A DNA stretch of 64,000 bases, taken from positions 54,012 to 118,011 of the forward strand of contig CAUAFL010000002.1 of assembly GCA_958428295.1 (NCBI GenBank), read 5' to 3'. Each line of letters starts with the position of its first letter. The first letter of the stretch is position 1. The position numbers and the translations under genes are program-made. Source of the DNA: an uncultured Bacillota bacterium. GTDB lineage: Bacteria; Bacillota_I; Bacilli_A; RF39; UBA660. Shown one piece after another: positions 15,997-25,573 of this stretch. The notes under the pieces were generated by a model. That model searched no databases. It was not told the DNA's origin and saw only the letters and a list, made by a program, of their open reading frames with translations.

Positions 15997-17895
15997 ATGA
16001 AAACATATACGCGCGTTCTTATTATGAGCCTTCTTTTTTGTTTGTTGTTGCTACCTTATTCGGTCGAAGCTAGTAGCGAGCCAACAAAGAATTTTTATAG
16101 TCAAATTGAGGTGCAAGAAGATGGTTCTATAAAGGTGCGAGAATTTATTGAACTAGAAGGTGATTATCATGGACTTTTACGTGATATTGCTTATCAGAAT
16201 GTAACAGCACAAACCTTTACTGGACAAAATGCTGATTTAGCGGGTAGTACTTTATATAATGGCAGTAATATCCGTGATGTGAAAGTTGGTAGTATTGCTG
16301 CTACGGAGGTTGATTTTAGTAGTTTTTCTAAGCCTATTTCTTATTTTGAAGAGGTTACTAGTGCTAGTAATGGTACGCAACACGTATTTACTAAACAATT
16401 AACAGCAGAAGGTGTTTCTTTGAAGGTTTTTAATCCTTCTAGTACAGGAGAGATTTTTTACTTAGAATATAGGATTGATGATGCCGTAGTGGTACATGAT
16501 GATGTTGCGGAATTAGCCTGGAATGTTTTAGGGGAAGGGTATCAAGAAAATATTGCTAATTTTCAGGTAAAGGTAATTTTGCCCCAAGAAGATAGTGATT
16601 TACGGGTATTTCTTCATGGTCCCTTAAATGGTGAAATTGAGCGTCTTTCAAAAGGCGCTTTGGCAAGTTATCGCTTTTTAGGAGCTTATAATGCCGTTAG
16701 TGTTCGTCTAGTTTTTGCTAAGGAAATGGTTCCTTATGCTACCAAGCATTCTAATATGCAAGCGAAAAGTGCTATTTTAGAAATTGAACAGAAGTTGGCG
16801 GAGGAAGCCAATGCAAAGCGGGAGGCAATTAAAAGACAAAATAATATGGTCATTATAGGTTCTATTGTTTGGTTTGTGATTGCTTTAGGACTTACTATCT
16901 ATTTTTGTTATTTGAGTAGGAAAAGTAAGAAAACAACTTTTACTATGCAGTATTATCGAGACTTTCCTGGTGAATACGGTCCGGAAGTGTTACAGTATCT
17001 ACTTGATAAAAAAGTCGATGAGCAAGCTTTGTCGGCAGTGATTTTAAATCTTGTTTATAAAAAGGTATTGAAGGTAGAGACCATTTCAGAAAAGAAGAAG
17101 GAAGATTATAAATTAGTGTTAGAGGCATATGATGAAAATAGTTTGAGTGTTACTGAGAAACAAGTGGTGCAGATGTTAATTGAAGAGGTTGGTAATGGAA
17201 AAGAAGTCGTATTATCATCTCTTAAAAAGTATTGTGCTAATGTTACGCATGCCGAATCTTTTATGAGTAGCTATCATTCTTTTGTAAGCGATAGTAAAGA
17301 AGCAGCTAAAAAAGAAGGATTTTATGGTCGGTCCCCGTTGTTATTTAGTATAGCCATGATTATTTGTTTTTTGGGAATGGTGATTACCATTTTGGCGTTA
17401 GGTTTAGAAGTAGGCAATTTATTTAGTCAAAGTGCTGCTATTTTTGGTATCATTTTTGTGATTATTCTAATGACACGTCGGTTCTATACTCCTAAGGGAG
17501 CTCTTCATCTTGCTCAGTGGCAAGCCCATAAACGTTTTTTAGAGGATTTTGGGCGCTTGGATGAAAAAGAGTTACCAGAAGTAACTCTATGGGATAAGTA
17601 TTTAGTTTATGCAACGGTGTTGGGATGTGCTGATACTTTAGCGAAAGAAATGAAATTGAAAGTAGAAATGATGGAACAAAGTGGAGTGTTAGTAGCAGGA
17701 TATGATCCATTTTTCTCTAGTTATCTTCTCCATGCTTCTATTTATCGCTCCATTAATCATAGCGTTCATAATGCAGTTGCTTCTTCTCGTTCCAGTATTG
17801 CTGCTAGTCAGGCTTCTAGTGGCTCTGGCTTTGGCGGTGGTGCTAGTGGCGGAGGTGGCAGTTTTGGTGGCGGAGGTGGAGGTGGTCGTTTCTAG
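15997..17895 (+). CDS. DUF2207 family membrane protein
   Basis: The 632-residue protein begins with a signal peptide (MSLLFCLLLLPYSVEASS). An extracytoplasmic DUF2207 domain follows (FYSQIEVQEDGSIKVREFIEL..., later YFEEVTSASNGTQHVF), then a membrane helix near residue 285 and a cytosolic part with two further helices near residues 450-490. The C-terminus is a Gly/Ser tail (SGFGGGASGGGGSFGGGGGGG) ending GRF, which is typical of this family. Function is unknown; constant pairing with lemA points to an envelope role. The start is the ATG behind AAAGGAG. Its stop overlaps that of the convergent hydrolase gene by four bases. Confidence 0.85.
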   Translation: MKTYTRVLIMSLLFCLLLLPYSVEASSEPTKNFYSQIEVQEDGSIKVREFIELEGDYHGLLRDIAYQNVTAQTFTGQNADLAGSTLYNGSNIRDVKVGSIAATEVDFSSFSKPISYFEEVTSASNGTQHVFTKQLTAEGVSLKVFNPSSTGEIFYLEYRIDDAVVVHDDVAELAWNVLGEGYQENIANFQVKVILPQEDSDLRVFLHGPLNGEIERLSKGALASYRFLGAYNAVSVRLVFAKEMVPYATKHSNMQAKSAILEIEQKLAEEANAKREAIKRQNNMVIIGSIVWFVIALGLTIYFCYLSRKSKKTTFTMQYYRDFPGEYGPEVLQYLLDKKVDEQALSAVILNLVYKKVLKVETISEKKKEDYKLVLEAYDENSLSVTEKQVVQMLIEEVGNGKEVVLSSLKKYCANVTHAESFMSSYHSFVSDSKEAAKKEGFYGRSPLLFSIAMIICFLGMVITILALGLEVGNLFSQSAAIFGIIFVIILMTRRFYTPKGALHLAQWQAHKRFLEDFGRLDEKELPEVTLWDKYLVYATVLGCADTLAKEMKLKVEMMEQSGVLVAGYDPFFSSYLLHASIYRSINHSVHNAVASSRSSIAASQASSGSGFGGGASGGGGSFGGGGGGGRF

Positions 17896-18653
17896 CCTTC
17901 CAAGAATTGCAAAATAATGCGAATAATGACATAAGGATTTTCTAAATAGCAAAAGTGACCACTTCGTGGAAAGATAATCAATTCACTGTTTGCTATTTTC
18001 TTTTGCATTTTAAGACCATCTTTTAGTGGCGTATCTCGATCATTAGCGCCCCATAATAGTAGTGTTTCCGTGGCAATGTGGGGAAGGTAGTAAGTTAAGT
18101 CAAAATTAATAATGTTTTGAAACGTTGGTCGCATAGCGCTCGTTAGATTTTGATAATCACTTGAAGAGAAAGTGGTGAATAATTTGTGTTTTGCCTTTTG
18201 CCGCCATTTTTTAGGAAGAAGATTACTAAGCGATTGTAGGAGATGATAGGTTTTGCGGCGGAGTAATTTTTTTAGGGTCATCCTAGGTTTAATACCAGCA
18301 CTATCCATTAATATTAATTTGTTAATACGAATAGCATATTTGCTGGTTAATAGAATAGCGATGCGACCACCAAATGAATGGGCAATGATATTTGGTTGTT
18401 TGATCTGTTGATCAGTTAAAAAAGCAATGATTAATTCTGTATAGTCTTCCATGGTTAGATCACGATGAGGAAAGGGACTATTTCCAAATCCGGGATAATC
18501 TACGATATAAACGGTATAGTCGATGGAAAGAATACGAATAATTTCTTGGAAAGTATTTTTAGTTTCTCCCCAACCAGGTAAGATTACGACGGTTTCTTTA
18601 CCGGTACCATATACTTCATAAAAAAGCGATAGGTCGTGATAGTTCATAGACAT
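17892..18653 (-). CDS. Alpha/beta hydrolase
   Basis: The 253-residue protein is of the alpha/beta hydrolase fold. The oxyanion-side motif is LPGWGETKNT, the nucleophile elbow AHSFGGRIA, the acid lies in WGANDRDTPL and the histidine in PRSGHFCYLENP. The small cap region (residues about 130-190) is rich in Lys/Arg. Substrate is unknown; relatives include esterases and haloperoxidase-like enzymes. Several ATGs cluster at the start; I chose 18653 because AGGTG is six bases upstream of it. The stop codon shares the palindrome CTAG with the stop of the convergent gene. Confidence 0.85.
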   Translation of the reverse strand: MSMNYHDLSLFYEVYGTGKETVVILPGWGETKNTFQEIIRILSIDYTVYIVDYPGFGNSPFPHRDLTMEDYTELIIAFLTDQQIKQPNIIAHSFGGRIAILLTSKYAIRINKLILMDSAGIKPRMTLKKLLRRKTYHLLQSLSNLLPKKWRQKAKHKLFTTFSSSDYQNLTSAMRPTFQNIINFDLTYYLPHIATETLLLWGANDRDTPLKDGLKMQKKIANSELIIFPRSGHFCYLENPYVIIRIILQFLEG

Positions 18654-18766
18654 TTTCATCACCTATCATAATTTATGATAAAAGTTTTATTTGGTTAAAA
18701 ACTTTTGCATATTATTTTTGTTCTCTTTTAAAAGTATGATAAAATGAAGAGGAAGGAAGTGAGAAG

Positions 18767-19867
18767 ATGGACTATGTAATTATGATCATGTTAGGTATCG
18801 TTATTTTCTTAATTATTATCTCCTTACTAAAAGGAGTCAATGAGGCCAAAATTACGGAACGACTTGGTAATTTAGAACTCCATATGATTAAAGAATTGGC
18901 AGCATTTAAAGAAGGCTTAAGCAAGGATTTAAAGGAAGATTTTACGGGACTCAATGAGCAGGTAGAACGACGATTGTTGGCTATTTCTGAACAGGTCAAT
19001 GGGCAGTTAGAGCAAAACCTTGAAAAGACCAATAAGACTTTTACGGCGGTCGTGGAACGATTAAGTAAAATTGATGAAGCCCAAAAGAAAATAGATACAT
19101 TATCGACAGATATTGTTTCTTTACAGAGTATTTTAACTGATAAGAAGAGTCGAGGGATTTTTGGAGAGGTGAACTTAAAGCATATTTTAGTGAATGTTTT
19201 TGGAGAAAAGAATGATGCTATTTATCGTTTACAGTATCCGCTTTCTAATGCTACTATCGTGGATTGTGTACTATTTGCGCCTAAACCATTAGGAACGATT
19301 GCGATTGATTCCAAGTTTCCTTTAGAGCACTATCAAAAAATGGTCGATAGGCATTTATCAAAGGGAGAGCGGGAAGTGGCAGAGCGACAGTTTAAACAAG
19401 ACGTGAAAAGACATATTGACGCGATTGCTAGTAAATATATTATTCCTGATATTACTAGTGATCAAGCGATTATGTTTTTGCCCGCGGAAGCGATCTTTGC
19501 TGAGATTAATGCCTATCATCAAGATATTATCGATTATGCTTATCGTAAAAAAGTATGGTTAACGTCTCCTACCACGTTAATTTCTACGTTAACCGTGATT
19601 GAGATGATTATTAAAAATATGGAACGTGATAAATATACATCCATTATCCATCAAGAGTTAAATAAATTAGGCTTAGAGTTTGCACGATATAAAGAACGAT
19701 GGGATAAGTTATCAAGAAGTATTCAAGCCGTCAATAAAGATGTTGAAAATGTTTCTATTACCACCGAAAAAATTCAGAAGAAGTTTTATAGCATTCATCA
19801 GGTTGATTTTCAATCATCTTCTCAAAGTAAAGAGAAAGCCTTAGAAGAAGAATTTACAAAAGTCTAA
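18767..19867 (+). CDS. rmuC: RmuC family DNA recombination protein
   Basis: The 366-residue protein has an N-terminal membrane helix (VIMIMLGIVIFLIIISLL), a coiled-coil region to about residue 120 and then the RmuC domain. The domain shows SRGIFGEVNLKHIL, the nuclease-like VDCVLFAPKPLGTIAIDSKFPLE and FLPAEAIFAEI, then VWLTSPTTLISTL. RmuC proteins limit inversions at short inverted repeats and belong to the PD-(D/E)XK nuclease superfamily. The ATG follows GGAAGTGAG. It is shorter than E. coli RmuC (475 residues) but keeps the whole core. Confidence 0.9.
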   Translation: MDYVIMIMLGIVIFLIIISLLKGVNEAKITERLGNLELHMIKELAAFKEGLSKDLKEDFTGLNEQVERRLLAISEQVNGQLEQNLEKTNKTFTAVVERLSKIDEAQKKIDTLSTDIVSLQSILTDKKSRGIFGEVNLKHILVNVFGEKNDAIYRLQYPLSNATIVDCVLFAPKPLGTIAIDSKFPLEHYQKMVDRHLSKGEREVAERQFKQDVKRHIDAIASKYIIPDITSDQAIMFLPAEAIFAEINAYHQDIIDYAYRKKVWLTSPTTLISTLTVIEMIIKNMERDKYTSIIHQELNKLGLEFARYKERWDKLSRSIQAVNKDVENVSITTEKIQKKFYSIHQVDFQSSSQSKEKALEEEFTKV

Positions 19868-19951
19868 TTATGGGCTTTTTTCTTTGCATAAATTACGTGA
19901 AAGTTTGTATACTAACAACAGATTAGAATAAATTTATATTAGGTGAAGCGA

Positions 19952-20161
19952 ATGTGGAGAGTGGTACTTTATCTTTTAGGATTTTTCTTTTTGACCATGG
20001 GCTTCTTTTATATAATTGTTTATACTAATCTTTTTACTTTTGGTTATTCAATAGGCGCCTATATGGAATTTATGGTCTCACATGTCCGTAATTATAGTTT
20101 GTTATTAGGGCTTCTTCTGCTGCTAGTGGCGATTTATGGGAAAGGAAAAAAGAGAAAATGA
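19952..20161 (+). CDS. Small two-helix membrane protein
   Basis: The 69-residue protein has two hydrophobic segments (VVLYLLGFFFLTMGFFYIIVY and YSLLLGLLLLLVAIYG) and a basic tail (KGKKRK). The ATG at 19952 is preceded by AGGTGA; a GTG three codons earlier overlaps that site. Its stop overlaps the next start as ATGA, so the two genes are translationally coupled. Function is unknown. Confidence 0.7.
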   Translation: MWRVVLYLLGFFFLTMGFFYIIVYTNLFTFGYSIGAYMEFMVSHVRNYSLLLGLLLLLVAIYGKGKKRK

Positions 20162-20805
20162 TTTATATTTATGATATTTTATTAAACTGGTTTCAAGAAA
20201 ATTTAATGGTCGACTTTTTCGAGTGGGAGTTAGATGATGAATTAGAACATATGAAGAAAATTCCTTTATTAAAAGTAGAAACATCTTTTATTCAGACACT
20301 TTATTATGCTAAGGTGCGAGTTGATAAAAGTTTGTTAGATAAAATTTTTGAAAAGAGCGAATCTTATTTTCATAATAATGTGGAAGCAATTAGTTATGCT
20401 ACTTTGGTTAGTGATGGAAAAAAATGTTTTGCCGTGGAGTTTGATGAACAAGGGACTCTTCTCTATAAAAGTACGCTATTATTAGATGAAGAAGAAGAAG
20501 TACTGGAAATGTGTGAAGAGTTGACGTTGTTTCCTTTTACTTATGAAGTGTTAACAGCGGAAGAACAACGGGAGTATTTAACTCGTAAAGAAAAGGAAAA
20601 TAAACGTTATTTATTGAAGGAATTAACAAAAATGTGGCAACAAAAAGAACAAGCGAAGATTGCTTATTTGTATGACGAATATTTTAGTGATGATCATTTG
20701 AGTGTATCTACCAAGTATCAAATTCTCAAAGAAAAAGTGATGATTGGGTATTCATCACTTCATGAAGATTTATTAAAGATATTGCGTTTGGTGTCTCCAC
20801 AATAG
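20158..20805 (+). CDS. Conserved Bacilli protein of unknown function (DUF3603-like)
   Basis: The 215-residue soluble protein starts MIYIYDILLNWFQENLMVDFFEWELDDELEHMKKIPLLKV and later has SYATLVSDGKKCFAVEFDEQGTLLYKSTLLLDEEEEVLE. This pattern recalls a Bacilli family that I believe is catalogued as DUF3603; the name needs a profile search. The C-terminal third is a charged helical region. It is coupled to the preceding small membrane protein by a 4-base overlap. No catalytic motif is evident. Confidence 0.6.
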   Translation: MIYIYDILLNWFQENLMVDFFEWELDDELEHMKKIPLLKVETSFIQTLYYAKVRVDKSLLDKIFEKSESYFHNNVEAISYATLVSDGKKCFAVEFDEQGTLLYKSTLLLDEEEEVLEMCEELTLFPFTYEVLTAEEQREYLTRKEKENKRYLLKELTKMWQQKEQAKIAYLYDEYFSDDHLSVSTKYQILKEKVMIGYSSLHEDLLKILRLVSPQ

Positions 20806-20806
20806 T

Positions 20807-21325
20807 TTATCTTTGTCGGGTATTTTGGCTTCTAATTTGTTGTGCTTCTTCACTACTTACGATCCGAAAGGTTTGGTTTTCTGGTGCTGTGAAATTAATA
20901 TTGAGGGAATCTGCAAGAGCTAATTGCTCTGCCTGGGCAGTAGAATTAATTTCAAAGTTGTAGGGAGTGATATTCATAGGAAAGGTATAGACGCGATGGA
21001 TGGCATCTTGTTGTTGTTTCGCAAGTGAAATTTTTCTTTTTTGCTCTTCTTCTATCTCTTGTGCTATTTTTTCTTTGTTAGCTGAAATGGCCCGGTAATG
21101 AGCCTTCACTTCTTTGTTTTCTTTATGATTTTTTGCAAAGAAAAAAGTAGCTAGCCCGACAAGACTTCCTGCTAGGATAATCCCTCCTAAAGCGGCAGTG
21201 GGAGCGACTAACATTCCTGCGATCATTCCTGCCGTAGCACCTTTTATAAGAGGACTGTGTTTTTTCACTTTTTCTAGTATTTCTTTAAATTTTGCTTCAT
21301 TAATTTGTAAATTTTTAATGCCCAT
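20807..21325 (-). CDS. Hypothetical protein with a glycine-rich membrane hairpin
   Basis: I do not recognise this 172-residue protein. Residues about 27-65 form a Gly/Ala-rich hydrophobic hairpin (LIKGATAGMIAGMLVAPTAALGG, then GSLVGLATFFFA). A charged coiled-coil-like stretch follows (KENKEVKAHYRAISANKEKIAQEIEEEQKRK), then a polar C-terminus ending RSQNTRQR. The ATG at 21325 has AAAAGGAG upstream. It converges on the previous gene with a one-base gap between the stops. Glycine-zipper-like hairpins occur in some phage and envelope proteins, but nothing specific can be assigned. Confidence 0.6.
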   Translation of the reverse strand: MGIKNLQINEAKFKEILEKVKKHSPLIKGATAGMIAGMLVAPTAALGGIILAGSLVGLATFFFAKNHKENKEVKAHYRAISANKEKIAQEIEEEQKRKISLAKQQQDAIHRVYTFPMNITPYNFEINSTAQAEQLALADSLNINFTAPENQTFRIVSSEEAQQIRSQNTRQR

Positions 21326-21427
21326 TTTTTCAACTCCTTTTCTAGATTATAGAAATGATTTGCTCTTTTGTCAAATTAAATGCATAAAATAGATCTTTTG
21401 GGTTAGGTTAAGAAGGGGAGGAATACT

Positions 21428-21982
21428 ATGAAAAAAAATGTCTTTGCAGGTTTATTATTATTGTTGGCGATTGTCTTTTGTACAACTGGTTGTGGGGATA
21501 TGATGAATACACCTAGTAAACGAGTTGAGGAATTTTTAGGCAAATATCAGACGATGGATAGTGATGTTTTAACAGATTTAGAAGAAGTTGTTGATGGCTC
21601 TGATTATAGTGAAGAAGGAAAGAAAGAGTATAAAAGTTTGATGCAAAAGCAATATCAAAATTTGTCTTACAAAATTAAAAATGAGGAGACGGATGGGGAT
21701 AAAGCTACTGTTGAAGTGGAAATAGAAGTGTTTGATTATGAAAACTCTTTAGTGAAGGCAGAGGATTATATGGATAAGCATAAAGATGAATTTACTGCTG
21801 ACAAGGATAAAACTGCTAAACAAAAAAAGGAAGAATACCGTATTAAAACAATGAAGGCTGTTACGGATAAAGCGAATTATACGATTACCTTTCATTTGAC
21901 AAAGGATAATAAAAAATGGGTATTGGAACCAATTAGTGACAGTGATTTAGAAAAAATTCATGGTTTATATCAGAGTACTTAA
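21428..21982 (+). CDS. Lipoprotein, DUF5105-like
   Basis: The 184-residue protein has a lipoprotein signal peptide with lipobox TTGC (Cys near residue 22), so it is expected to be lipid-anchored on the outer face of the membrane. The mature part is charged and helical, with KRVEEFLGKYQTMDSDVL early and a later segment LSYKIKNEETDGDKATVEVEIEVFDY. This resembles small DUF5105/DUF4878-type lipoproteins with a cystatin-like fold; that family guess is tentative. Function is unknown. GGGGAGG precedes the ATG. Confidence 0.75.
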   Translation: MKKNVFAGLLLLLAIVFCTTGCGDMMNTPSKRVEEFLGKYQTMDSDVLTDLEEVVDGSDYSEEGKKEYKSLMQKQYQNLSYKIKNEETDGDKATVEVEIEVFDYENSLVKAEDYMDKHKDEFTADKDKTAKQKKEEYRIKTMKAVTDKANYTITFHLTKDNKKWVLEPISDSDLEKIHGLYQST

Positions 21983-22022
21983 AAGGCAATTAATGTTTTG
22001 GTAAGCTATCTTGGTTTAATAG

Positions 22023-22051
22023 AAGGTGATTTTTAATGACCTTTTTTTTGT
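22023..22051 (+). terminator. Terminator downstream of the lipoprotein gene
   Basis: AAGGTgATT pairs with AATgACCTT across a short loop (22023-22043), one mismatch, followed by a long run of T. Confidence 0.65.
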
Positions 22052-22112
22052 TTTTTTTAGAAAGTGCTGGTTATATAGCGTATATTTGGTATAATAACAG
22101 TAGGAGGTAATT

Positions 22113-22823
22113 ATGGCGACAGCACATATTGAAAGTAAAAAAGAACAAATAGCTAAGAAAGTTTTGATGCCAGGAGATCCTTTGCGGGCAAAATATATTG
22201 CTGAGAAGTATTTAACAGGAGTTACTTGCGTGAATCAGGTACGGGGAATGTTAGCTTATACCGGATTTTATAAGGATAAACGAATTACCGTGTTTGCCTC
22301 TGGTATGGGAGGCGCTAGTATTGGTATTTATGCTTATGAATTGTATCACTTTTACGAAGTGGATAAGATTATTCGAATTGGTACTTGTGGTAGTAATCAT
22401 CAAGATATCAAAGTGAAAGATATTGTGATTGCTTCAAAAGGCTATACTCTTTCTAGTTATCCCAAATTGTTTTTTAACGATGATCAAAAAGAGTTTACAG
22501 CTACCAAAGAGGTTGTTGATCAGTTGGTTTTGGCGGCTCAAAAAGTTAATAACCGCGTATTTACCGGTGAGATTATTACTAGTGATATTTTTGATGTTTA
22601 CGTAGATAAAAAAAAATATATGCAAAATTACCCGGCAGCCTTATCTGCTTTGGCATTTGAAATGGAAGGTGCTATTTTGTTTACACTTGCAAAACATTTA
22701 AGAAAGGAGGCTGGTTGTATTTTAACTGTCGTTGATTCCGACTATGATGATACCTATTTGGATAGTGATCAAAGAGAAAGGGCACTGGATGATATGATTA
22801 CCATTGCTTTGGAAGCAATTTAA
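22113..22823 (+). CDS. deoD: Purine-nucleoside phosphorylase, DeoD type
   Basis: The 236-residue enzyme splits purine (deoxy)nucleosides with phosphate. Motifs of the hexameric DeoD group are present: VLMPGDPLRAKYIAEKYL (phosphate-binding), RGMLAYTGFYK, VFASGMGGASIGIYAYEL, IRIGTCGS and AFEMEGAILF (ribose binding Met-Glu). The general-acid region reads VVDSDYDDT where many members have TISDH; an Asp is present in the right place. A TATAAT at 22090-22095 is its likely -10 box, and AGGAGG precedes the start. It stands as a single gene before the ymfF/ymfH pair. Confidence 0.93.
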   Translation: MATAHIESKKEQIAKKVLMPGDPLRAKYIAEKYLTGVTCVNQVRGMLAYTGFYKDKRITVFASGMGGASIGIYAYELYHFYEVDKIIRIGTCGSNHQDIKVKDIVIASKGYTLSSYPKLFFNDDQKEFTATKEVVDQLVLAAQKVNNRVFTGEIITSDIFDVYVDKKKYMQNYPAALSALAFEMEGAILFTLAKHLRKEAGCILTVVDSDYDDTYLDSDQRERALDDMITIALEAI

Positions 22824-22869
22824 TCATAAGAAAAAGAAGATTGGGGTATACTAATAGAAGGTGAGGAAT

Positions 22870-24147
22870 ATGGAATATATCGAAAAGGAACAGGGTGCTT
22901 ATAATTTACATATTATTAAAACGGATACGGTAAAGACAATTATGGTAAAGGTTTTCTTTCGAGAAGAAGTAAAAAAAGAAAATCTTATCAAGCGTTATTT
23001 TTTAACTGATTTATTGCTTTTATCAACTAAGAAATATCCTAGTAAGGCACTATTAACCAAGGCTTTACAAAATTTATATGCCGCTGTGGTGCGTACAGGG
23101 TCAAGACGGTTGGGTAATTATTTTGATACCTCATTTACATTAAGAGTCTTACAAGATAAGTATACGGAAGTTGATAATTTTAAGAAAAGTGTAGGTTTGT
23201 TAAGTTCTATTATTTTTGATCCCAATGTTGTTGCTGGTGCTTTTAATAAGAAGGATTTTGAAACGATTTACGAAGAATATAAAGCCGATTTAAAAACGTT
23301 AACAGAAGATCGCCAACGCTATGCACTGATCCGGTTATTAGAGGAAACGTTACCTGATGTAGTAGCAGGTGTTAAAACGGCAGATTATGAAGCATACTTA
23401 GATGCTTTGACGTGTGAAAATTTATATCAGTATTATCAAGAGATGATAAAACATAATCTAATCGACATTTATGTGATTGGCAATGTCGATAGTGAAGAAG
23501 TAGCGAGTATTTTCAGGGAAGCTTTTCCGGTGAATACCTTCAAGGCACGAAGGATTCCTGCTTTACTAGCACCAAGAGGTAAAGGAAAGGTGAAAACAGT
23601 TGAGGAACAGTTAGTTGGTTCACAGACTATCTTAGCCCTTAGCCTTAATACTAGTGAACTAACAGAGTATGAACGAAATTATCCGCTTTCTATTTATAAT
23701 ACTATCTTAGGTGGCGGAGGGATGAATTCTTTATTATTTACTGAAGTACGGGAAAAGGCCTCTCTTGCCTATAGTATTCGTAGTCGGCCTAATAAACTTG
23801 ATCATTTGATTTTGATTACAGGAGGTATTACAGCAGGAAAAGAAAAAGAAGTATTATCTATTATTAAAAAGCAATTAAAAAAGTTAGAAAAAGGTTCCTT
23901 TTCGTTAGCGATGATCGAGCAGGCAAAAGAGTATTATACGACTGCGTTAGATGATATTTTAGAAAGTCCAGGGCAAATTATTGAGAGTTATTATATGATG
24001 ACATTATTAGGGGTCGATGATTTAGAAACTAAGCGTAAAAAGATGTTAGCGGTAACCAAGGAAGAGATTGTCAAGGTGGCAGCAAAAGTTAAAATTGATA
24101 CGATTTATTTGTTGAAGGGGGAGGAAGCAAATGTTACAGAAGATTGA
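22870..24147 (+). CDS. M16-family protein without zinc site, YmfF/YfmF-like
   Basis: The 425-residue protein has the M16 peptidase fold pattern (GGGGMNSLLFTEVREKASLAYSIRS near residue 280) but lacks the HXXEH zinc motif in its N-terminal half, as in the inactive partner of the Firmicutes YmfF/YmfH pair. That pair has been linked to 5-aminopentanol modification of elongation factor P in B. subtilis. The ATG at 22870 follows GGTGAGG. The 3' end overlaps the next gene by 17 bases, indicating coupled expression of the two subunits. Confidence 0.85.
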   Translation: MEYIEKEQGAYNLHIIKTDTVKTIMVKVFFREEVKKENLIKRYFLTDLLLLSTKKYPSKALLTKALQNLYAAVVRTGSRRLGNYFDTSFTLRVLQDKYTEVDNFKKSVGLLSSIIFDPNVVAGAFNKKDFETIYEEYKADLKTLTEDRQRYALIRLLEETLPDVVAGVKTADYEAYLDALTCENLYQYYQEMIKHNLIDIYVIGNVDSEEVASIFREAFPVNTFKARRIPALLAPRGKGKVKTVEEQLVGSQTILALSLNTSELTEYERNYPLSIYNTILGGGGMNSLLFTEVREKASLAYSIRSRPNKLDHLILITGGITAGKEKEVLSIIKKQLKKLEKGSFSLAMIEQAKEYYTTALDDILESPGQIIESYYMMTLLGVDDLETKRKKMLAVTKEEIVKVAAKVKIDTIYLLKGEEANVTED

Positions 24148-25423
24148 AGTAGAAGGGGTTGACCGGTTTGTTTATCGGGGATTACTTCCCAATGGTTTAG
24201 ATGTCATTATGATTCCTAATCCTGATCGTAGTAAAAAGAAGAATTATTATATTAATTATGTCAGTCATTATGGTGCTTTGATTGATGAATTTGTCCCTAA
24301 AAATGGGACAAAGATGAGGAAGTACCCAGCGGGAATTGCCCACTTTTTGGAACATAAAGTGTTTGAAATGGAAGAGGGTAATGCCTATCAGTACTTTTCA
24401 GAAACAGGTAGTTATGTGAATGCTTTTACTAGTTATAAAGCCACTTGTTATGTTGTTAGTGGTAGTAAAAAAATGGAAGAAAATTTAATGTATTTGTTGG
24501 ATTTGGTGAATACGCCTTATTTTACAAAAGAAAATGTTATAAAGGAACAGGGAATTATTCAAGAAGAACTACATATGAGAGAGGATAATCCAGATTATCA
24601 GGCAGTTGTTACCTTGAATCGTAATTTGTATCATAAGTTGTTGTTAAATACTCCTATTGGGGGAACGGAAGCTAGTATCAAGAAGATAACTCCTACTAAT
24701 TTATTAGAGTGTTATGAGACCTTTTATCAACCATCTAATATGTTTTTAGTGATTGCTGGGGCGATTCAACCTGAATTATTATGGCAACGATTAAAACAAA
24801 AATTTGCGCAGCAAGAAAATAAACAAGTACTTAAAGTGAAGCAATATCGAGAACCATTACGAGTAGTGAAAGCGTATGAGGAATTAAGTGCTGATATTGA
24901 AGTTGAAAAATTAGCCATCGGTTATAAAATGAAGCGTTCTTCTTTTCCCGTTTCTAGTGATGTGCTCCTAGATATGTATTTAAATATGTTTTTAACACTT
25001 GCTGTTGGGGCTAGTTCAGAATTTAACGAGTATGTAAGACGAAACCATTTAGCTAGTCGTAGTGGTTATAATATTCAAGACGCCTTTGGTATTTTAACGT
25101 TATTAGTCGAAGTAGATACGTTACATAGCGAAGAGTACTTAGCGGCATTAGAACAGCACTTACAAGAGGTTAGTATTTCTTTAGAAGATTTTGAACGAAT
25201 TAAGAAAGTTTGGATTTCTTCGGAAGTAATTAAAAGTGATTATGCCGATGCGATGTTAGATTCTTTTGTAGATGATATGATTAGTTATCAAGATATAGTT
25301 ACTAATTATGTGGCGCTGATTCGCAGTATGAATTTAAAGACAATGAAAGAAGTCATTGCTGCTTTTGATTTTTCTAATCGGGCGTTAGTAAAAATGGTAC
25401 CACAGCATTATAAAAAGAAATAA
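24131..25423 (+). CDS. M16-family zinc peptidase, YmfH-like
   Basis: The 430-residue protein is the catalytic-type partner of the upstream M16 protein. The inverted zinc motif is HFLEH (near residue 75), with the downstream glutamate in the region EQGIIQEELHM about 70 residues later. The substrate is uncertain; in B. subtilis the orthologous pair is associated with EF-P modification. Its start lies inside the end of the previous gene with GGGGGAGG upstream, and a hairpin terminator follows 40 bases after the stop. Confidence 0.88.
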   Translation: MLQKIEVEGVDRFVYRGLLPNGLDVIMIPNPDRSKKKNYYINYVSHYGALIDEFVPKNGTKMRKYPAGIAHFLEHKVFEMEEGNAYQYFSETGSYVNAFTSYKATCYVVSGSKKMEENLMYLLDLVNTPYFTKENVIKEQGIIQEELHMREDNPDYQAVVTLNRNLYHKLLLNTPIGGTEASIKKITPTNLLECYETFYQPSNMFLVIAGAIQPELLWQRLKQKFAQQENKQVLKVKQYREPLRVVKAYEELSADIEVEKLAIGYKMKRSSFPVSSDVLLDMYLNMFLTLAVGASSEFNEYVRRNHLASRSGYNIQDAFGILTLLVEVDTLHSEEYLAALEQHLQEVSISLEDFERIKKVWISSEVIKSDYADAMLDSFVDDMISYQDIVTNYVALIRSMNLKTMKEVIAAFDFSNRALVKMVPQHYKKK

Positions 25424-25462
25424 GCATTATCGTACTAAGGAGATAGTTTATCGAGTTAGTGA

Positions 25463-25488
25463 AAGTTAGGACTTGGGCCTAACTTTTT
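25463..25488 (+). terminator. Terminator of the M16 pair
   Basis: AAGTTAGG (25463-25470) pairs with CCTAACTT (25478-25485), followed by a T-run. Confidence 0.85.
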
Positions 25489-25573
25489 AAGTTAAATAGA
25501 ATTTTTACTCTGGAAAAATGGATTTACATTTAGTAGGGAAAATGCTATTCTAGTATTATAAGTAGGTGTGAAA

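Noticed and set aside
17689..17952. Open frames antisense to the glycine-rich end of the DUF2207 protein
   Set aside because: They mirror the Gly/Ser codons of the real gene and run across its stop; no ribosome site.
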